Source: Oscillospiraceae bacterium (lineage in GTDB: Bacteria; Bacillota; Clostridia; Oscillospirales; Ruminococcaceae). Taken from it: a stretch of 8,828 nucleotides of DNA. The translations under genes and the position numbers were made by a program. Shown in pieces: positions 6,047 through 8,828 of this stretch. The notes under the pieces are model-generated. The model searched no databases, had not been told where the DNA came from, and saw nothing but the letters and a program-made list of their open reading frames with translations. Within the stretch, counting starts at the first letter, position 1. The number at the start of each line of letters is the position of its first letter. The stretch lies in assembly GCA_900768245.1 (NCBI GenBank), contig CAAGCE010000198.1, positions 1 to 8,828 of the forward strand, read 5' to 3'.

Positions 6047-6093
6047 AAATACCTCCGGATAAAATATAGATTCGCACAATATAGCTTACACCT

Positions 6094-6122
6094 ATTTTAC
6101 TACATTTAAATTCGTTTTGCAA
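6094..6122 (-). promoter_or_regulatory. Promoter of efp
   Basis: On the minus strand, TTGCAA (6122-6117) and TAAAAT (6099-6094) are 17 bases apart. Predicted start near 6087, giving a leader of about 40 bases before the efp ATG. It lies in the 112-base AT-rich gap after the peptidase gene, where I see no clear terminator, so efp may also receive read-through. Confidence 0.7.
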
Positions 6123-6158
6123 GTGTTTTTTTACATTTTTACTGCATTTATAAACTTT

Positions 6159-7229
6159 TTACAAAATAATAAGTTTTTTTGGTGAAGATACAAAATTATT
6201 ATAACCGTTTTCCGTGACGGAGATACAGTCCTCGATGCGTATGCCGAATTTTTTCGGAAGATATATGCCGGGTTCGACAGTCATTATCATATTTTTTTCA
6301 AGTACCGTTGTGTCACGTGTATTTGCGGCAGGTGATTCATGTATTTCCATACCGACGCTGTGACCGAGACCGTGACCGAAATTATCGCCGTAGCCTTTTG
6401 ATGAGATAAAATCTCTTGCACAGGCGTCAAGCTCCTTGCAGACAACTCCTGCCTTTACAAAATCAAGGCAGCGTTTCTGTGCTTCAAGAACTATCTCATA
6501 GACCTCTTTCATTTCCTCTGTCGGTTCGCCAAGGCATACAGTTCTTGTCATATCGCTGTGATAGCCCTCATAGACAGCGCCGAAATCCATAAGTATGAAC
6601 TCGCCCTTTTTAACCTTTTTATCGGACGGAACACCGTGGGGCAGAGATGTGTTCGCACCGCTCAGTGCGATAGTGTCAAAGGAAACACATTCAGCACCGT
6701 GGGAAAGCATATAAAAATCAAGCGCACGTCCTATTTCAAGCTCGGTAACGTCCTCTTCGATAAGAGTTTCCGTAACAAATCTGAATGCGCCGTCGGCAAT
6801 ATCCTGGGCTCTCTGCATTTTTTCAAGCTCTTCGGGAGTTTTGACGGAGCGTATCTCACCTATTGCCTTACTGAGCAGACCCGATGAATCTATCGTTACA
6901 TTTTCAAGTCTTTCATTGAGCATATTAAGGTCGGCAACGGTCATTGTTTCCGCTTCGATATAGACCTTTTCCGTGTGGTGCTTTGCCATAAGCTCATTGA
7001 GCTGCTTTGTGTACTGCTTCATAAGAACGACTTCGCAGTCTGTAACGATCTCGCCTGCCTTTTCAAAATATCTGAAATCAATGAGAAGATATGCTGCATC
7101 GGGGAAAACAAGAACTGCTCCCGCAGATGACTTCATACCGCAGAAATAACGGCGGTTTATATCGGACGTGATAAGTGCGCAGTAATTTTCCTTTGGCAGC
7201 TTTGCTGTAAGCTTTTGTATATTTGTCAT
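6159..7229 (-). CDS. M24-family Xaa-Pro-type aminopeptidase (YqhT-like)
   Basis: The 356-residue protein has the two-domain layout of prolidase/aminopeptidase P enzymes: a creatinase-like N-terminal domain (about 1-125) and a pita-bread catalytic domain (about 130-356). All five dinuclear metal ligands are visible: Asp215 and Asp226 (MDFGAVYEGYHSDMTRT), His290 (GHGLGHSVG), Glu319 (TVEPGIY) and Glu333 (RIEDC). The conserved His297 (EIHE) and His286 are also present. It should remove an N-terminal residue preceding proline from cytoplasmic peptides. The frame is open upstream into aroQ. I choose ATG at 7229 because AAAGGA (7238-7243) is 8 bases away. The ATG at 7235, which overlaps the aroQ stop as TAATG, would be only 2 bases from it. 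The gene is transcribed with aroQ. Length and gene order match Bacillus YqhT. Confidence 0.95.
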   Translation of the reverse strand: MTNIQKLTAKLPKENYCALITSDINRRYFCGMKSSAGAVLVFPDAAYLLIDFRYFEKAGEIVTDCEVVLMKQYTKQLNELMAKHHTEKVYIEAETMTVADLNMLNERLENVTIDSSGLLSKAIGEIRSVKTPEELEKMQRAQDIADGAFRFVTETLIEEDVTELEIGRALDFYMLSHGAECVSFDTIALSGANTSLPHGVPSDKKVKKGEFILMDFGAVYEGYHSDMTRTVCLGEPTEEMKEVYEIVLEAQKRCLDFVKAGVVCKELDACARDFISSKGYGDNFGHGLGHSVGMEIHESPAANTRDTTVLEKNMIMTVEPGIYLPKKFGIRIEDCISVTENGYNNFVSSPKKLIIL

Positions 7230-7234
7230 TTTCA

Positions 7235-7675
7235 TTATCCTTTCAACATTGCTGCAAGTCCCTGCAAGCCGAGGATATAGCTGTTTTTGCCGAAGCCGCA
7301 GATAACTCCTGCGCATACGGGGGAAATAACGGAATGATGTCTGAATTCCTCACGGGTATGCACGTTTGAGATATGCACCTCGATAACAGGTATCCTTACA
7401 GCTGCGACAGCGTCACGGATAGCATAGCTGTAATGAGTATAAGCACCTGCATTTAAGATTATACCGCATTTGTCAAGTCTTGCAGCGTGTATTTTGTCGA
7501 TCATCTCACCCTCGTGATTGGACTGGAAGCATTCGCAGCTGTCAAAGCCAAGCTTTTTTGCCTCGGCTTTTATTTCCCCGCATACGCTTGCATAGGTGTC
7601 GCTGCCGTATATGCCCGGTTCACGTTCGCCGAGAAGATTAAGGTTCGGTCCGTTTATGATAAGTACATCTTTCAT
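7235..7675 (-). CDS. aroQ: Type II 3-dehydroquinate dehydratase
   Basis: The 146-residue protein is a standard-length AroQ, the dodecameric enzyme that dehydrates 3-dehydroquinate to 3-dehydroshikimate in the shikimate pathway. Active-site residues are all in place: the opening INGPNLNLLG, Arg18 and catalytic Tyr23 (REPGIYG, on the flexible lid), Asn75 (LNAGAYTHYS), His81, His101 (EVHISN) and Arg112 (EEFRHHS). The C-terminal GFGKNSYILGLQ is also typical. The frame stays open to 7762, but the ATG at 7675 has AGAGGT (7682-7687) 6 bases upstream and gives the family length. An in-frame ATG at 7681 touches that site. The stop codon at 7235-7237 lies 5 bases before the peptidase start, so the two form an operon. 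Its promoter (7734-7762) overlaps a hairpin. Confidence 0.97.
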   Translation of the reverse strand: MKDVLIINGPNLNLLGEREPGIYGSDTYASVCGEIKAEAKKLGFDSCECFQSNHEGEMIDKIHAARLDKCGIILNAGAYTHYSYAIRDAVAAVRIPVIEVHISNVHTREEFRHHSVISPVCAGVICGFGKNSYILGLQGLAAMLKG

Positions 7676-7701
7676 TTTCATACCTCTTTTATGTTTTATA
7701 C

Positions 7702-7738
7702 AAAATAAGAGCGAAGGAATATCCCTCACTCTTATTTT
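7702..7738 (-). terminator. Hairpin between the endonuclease IV-like gene and aroQ, likely terminator
   Basis: A near-perfect palindrome of 16 base positions per arm has two mismatches and a five-base loop (7718-7722). The outer ten pairs are AAAATAAGAG (7702-7711) with CTCTTATTTT (7729-7738). The T-run on the minus strand is the TTTT at the end of the stem, followed by GTATAA, so termination would be moderate. It lies 81 bases after the stop codon of the endonuclease IV-like gene. It is symmetric enough to act in both directions. Confidence 0.6.
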
Positions 7739-7762
7739 AATACCAAATCGGGTAAATGTCAA
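7734..7762 (-). promoter_or_regulatory. Promoter of the aroQ–peptidase operon
   Basis: On the minus strand a perfect TTGACA (7762-7757) is followed after exactly 17 bases by TAAAAT (7739-7734). Predicted start near 7727, leaving a leader of about 50 bases. The -10 box is made of the outer end of the hairpin at 7702-7738, so a transcript from here starts inside the upstream arm and cannot form the whole hairpin. Confidence 0.82.
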
Positions 7763-7819
7763 TTATCGGGGGCATTGATTCCAAAGGTCAAATCTGTCAG
7801 CTTTCCGTTCATTCTCCTG

Positions 7820-8677
7820 TTATAATAAGCTTTCGTAGTAGTCTTTCATAGCCTTTGCGTCTTCGGTCTGTGTGCCTGCGCTTTCACATATAAATGTGGG
7901 GGCAAGTGATTTTTTGTACACAAGCTCCATAAGAGGTTCAAACTGCGGACCGTAAACATTGTCCTCAAAGGTGAGGTGCTTTTTCTCGCCGCCCTTTTCC
8001 GTGTACTCTATTTTTGAAAAATGGGAATGGAAGATTTTAAGACGGTCGCTTCCAAGCTCGTTTTCAATGGTGTCAAGTATTTTTTCATAGTCGGACTTTT
8101 CTTTTATTGAGCCGAATGTTCTTGCATTGAGATGTCCGAAATCTATGCAGGGGATAAAGCTTTCATCAATTTTGCAAAGCTCCATGACTTCGTGCAGGTC
8201 GCCAAGCTGATTTATTTTTCCCATTGTTTCCGGACAGCAGTGGATATGTTCAAGTCCCTCGTCAACAAGAGCCTTTCTTGCAAGCTTCATTGTATCAACG
8301 GCAAGCGCAAGAGCCTCCTCACGGGTCATTTTTGAGCATGAACCGCTGTGGATAACTATCCTGTCGCCGCCAAGAGCATTTACAGCCTTTGCTGAATCAA
8401 CGATATATTTTATTGAATTAAGTCGTTTTTCCTCTTCCACGCTTGAAAGGGAGATAAAGTAAGGAGCGTGTACAGAAACCGTTATATCTGAAGCGGCAAG
8501 TGCAGCACCTATTTCCTTTGCCGAAGCTTCGGAAACACGCACACCCTGTCCGCATTGGTATTCAAAATGGTCAAGTCCGAACCTTGTGAGATATTCACCG
8601 AGCTGGACGGATTTTTTATAGCCCATAGTCTTAAAGCTTTCCGCTGTACCTGCAGGACCGAATTTTGCTTTGTTCAT
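7820..8677 (-). CDS. Endonuclease IV-like TIM-barrel protein
   Basis: The 285-residue protein has the AP endonuclease family 2 (Nfo/xylose isomerase-like) layout. It aligns by eye with the zinc ligands of E. coli endonuclease IV: His70 (VHAPYFISL), His110 (VIHSGS), Glu150 (CCPETMG), Asp179 and His182 (CIDFGHLNA), His217 (FHSHFSK), His234 (KKHLTF) and Glu265 (CES). The ninth ligand, Asp229 of E. coli, corresponds to Lys232 here, so the third zinc site is altered. It may repair abasic sites or belong to a related TIM-barrel subfamily with another substrate. Start: a TTG at 8683 is in frame, but GGGTGG is 6 bases from the ATG at 8677, so ATG is preferred. It has its own promoter and is probably a single-gene unit. 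Confidence 0.85.
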   Translation of the reverse strand: MNKAKFGPAGTAESFKTMGYKKSVQLGEYLTRFGLDHFEYQCGQGVRVSEASAKEIGAALAASDITVSVHAPYFISLSSVEEEKRLNSIKYIVDSAKAVNALGGDRIVIHSGSCSKMTREEALALAVDTMKLARKALVDEGLEHIHCCPETMGKINQLGDLHEVMELCKIDESFIPCIDFGHLNARTFGSIKEKSDYEKILDTIENELGSDRLKIFHSHFSKIEYTEKGGEKKHLTFEDNVYGPQFEPLMELVYKKSLAPTFICESAGTQTEDAKAMKDYYESLL

Positions 8678-8698
8678 TTTCAACCACCCTTGTTTAAA

Positions 8699-8726
8699 AT
8701 TATACGTTTAGGAAGTACTGATTAAA
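8699..8726 (-). promoter_or_regulatory. Likely promoter of the endonuclease IV-like gene
   Basis: A perfect TATAAT (8704-8699) lies 21 bases before the ATG on the minus strand. The best -35 is TTTAAT (8726-8721) at 16-base spacing, a weak match. The predicted start is near 8692, giving a very short leader. The -35 region borders the palindromic element at 8745-8825. Confidence 0.5.
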
Positions 8727-8744
8727 TCCGGTGCACATATTGCG

Positions 8745-8825
8745 CCGTCAGATTTTTTGTCAGCTTGTACGAAAGCGACGCAGGAATACTTGCGTATTTC
8801 AAGGAGTTTTCGTGCAAGATGACGG
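8745..8825. repeat. Long imperfect palindrome at the right edge
   Basis: Three nested inverted repeats share one axis: CCGTCA (8745-8750) with TGACGG (8820-8825), CTTGTACGAAA (8764-8774) with TTTCGTGCAAG (8808-8818, one G·T pair), and ACGCA (8778-8782) with TGCGT (8791-8795). This gives an 81-base hairpin with internal loops. No coding frame, transposase or U-tract accompanies it. A non-autonomous mobile repeat or a structured RNA cut near the window edge is plausible. Confidence 0.55.
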
Positions 8826-8828
8826 AAA

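Noticed and set aside
6047..6079. 11-residue N-terminal extension of EF-P
   Set aside because: It overlaps the AGGAGG-like site for the ATG at 6046, and EF-P proteins begin at that methionine.
7676..7762. 29-residue N-terminal extension of AroQ
   Set aside because: It reads through the hairpin and promoter; the family start with its own ribosome site is at 7675.
7759..7812. 17-codon minus-strand open frame after AGGAG, a possible leader peptide for aroQ
   Set aside because: AGGAG is only one base from the ATG, there is no run of aromatic codons, and the frame lies upstream of the predicted aroQ transcription start.

Overview
This window looks like chromosomal DNA from a low-to-moderate GC Clostridia, most likely a gut or rumen Oscillospiraceae/Ruminococcus relative. 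That is an inference from gene content: a CD1247-type zinc-ribbon protein, a DUF4830-like protein, an aroQ–peptidase–efp order as in Firmicutes, strong AGGAGG ribosome sites, and GC-rich hairpin repeats between genes. Nine protein genes are supported. Eight lie on the minus strand and one (3424-3906) on the plus strand.

Right to left along the minus strand, 8677-7820 encodes an endonuclease IV-like TIM-barrel protein with its own promoter. A hairpin follows that overlaps the promoter of the next unit, aroQ (type II 3-dehydroquinate dehydratase) plus an M24 Xaa-Pro-type peptidase. The elongation factor P gene follows with its own promoter, then a CD1247-domain zinc-ribbon protein with a striking Cys/Asp tract. 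The 326-base gap 4669-4994 holds a full FMN riboswitch, a rho-independent terminator and the ribosome site of ribU, the riboflavin-binding subunit of an ECF transporter. ribU ends at a strong terminator (3989-4029).

A lone plus-strand gene for a membrane-anchored DUF4830-like protein converges on ribU. Divergent from it, a promoter at 3178-3206 drives a tight three-gene minus-strand operon: an HSL-type alpha/beta hydrolase, a condensation-fold (alcohol acetyltransferase-like) acyltransferase, and a six-helix membrane protein with an N-terminal zinc ribbon (DUF6320-like). An esterase, an acyl transferase and a membrane partner made together suggest an ester-forming and ester-cleaving module of unknown substrate. 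This is the least explained system here.

The rest is intergenic structure. Two 54-bp copies of a GCGGCGGC inverted-repeat element (116-169 and 3923-3976) each lie 3' of a gene. A compact multi-stem element lies at 3273-3333, and a long imperfect palindrome sits at the right edge (8745-8825). No rRNA, tRNA, CRISPR array, transposase or phage gene was seen. All family names come from reading the protein sequences, not from database searches.
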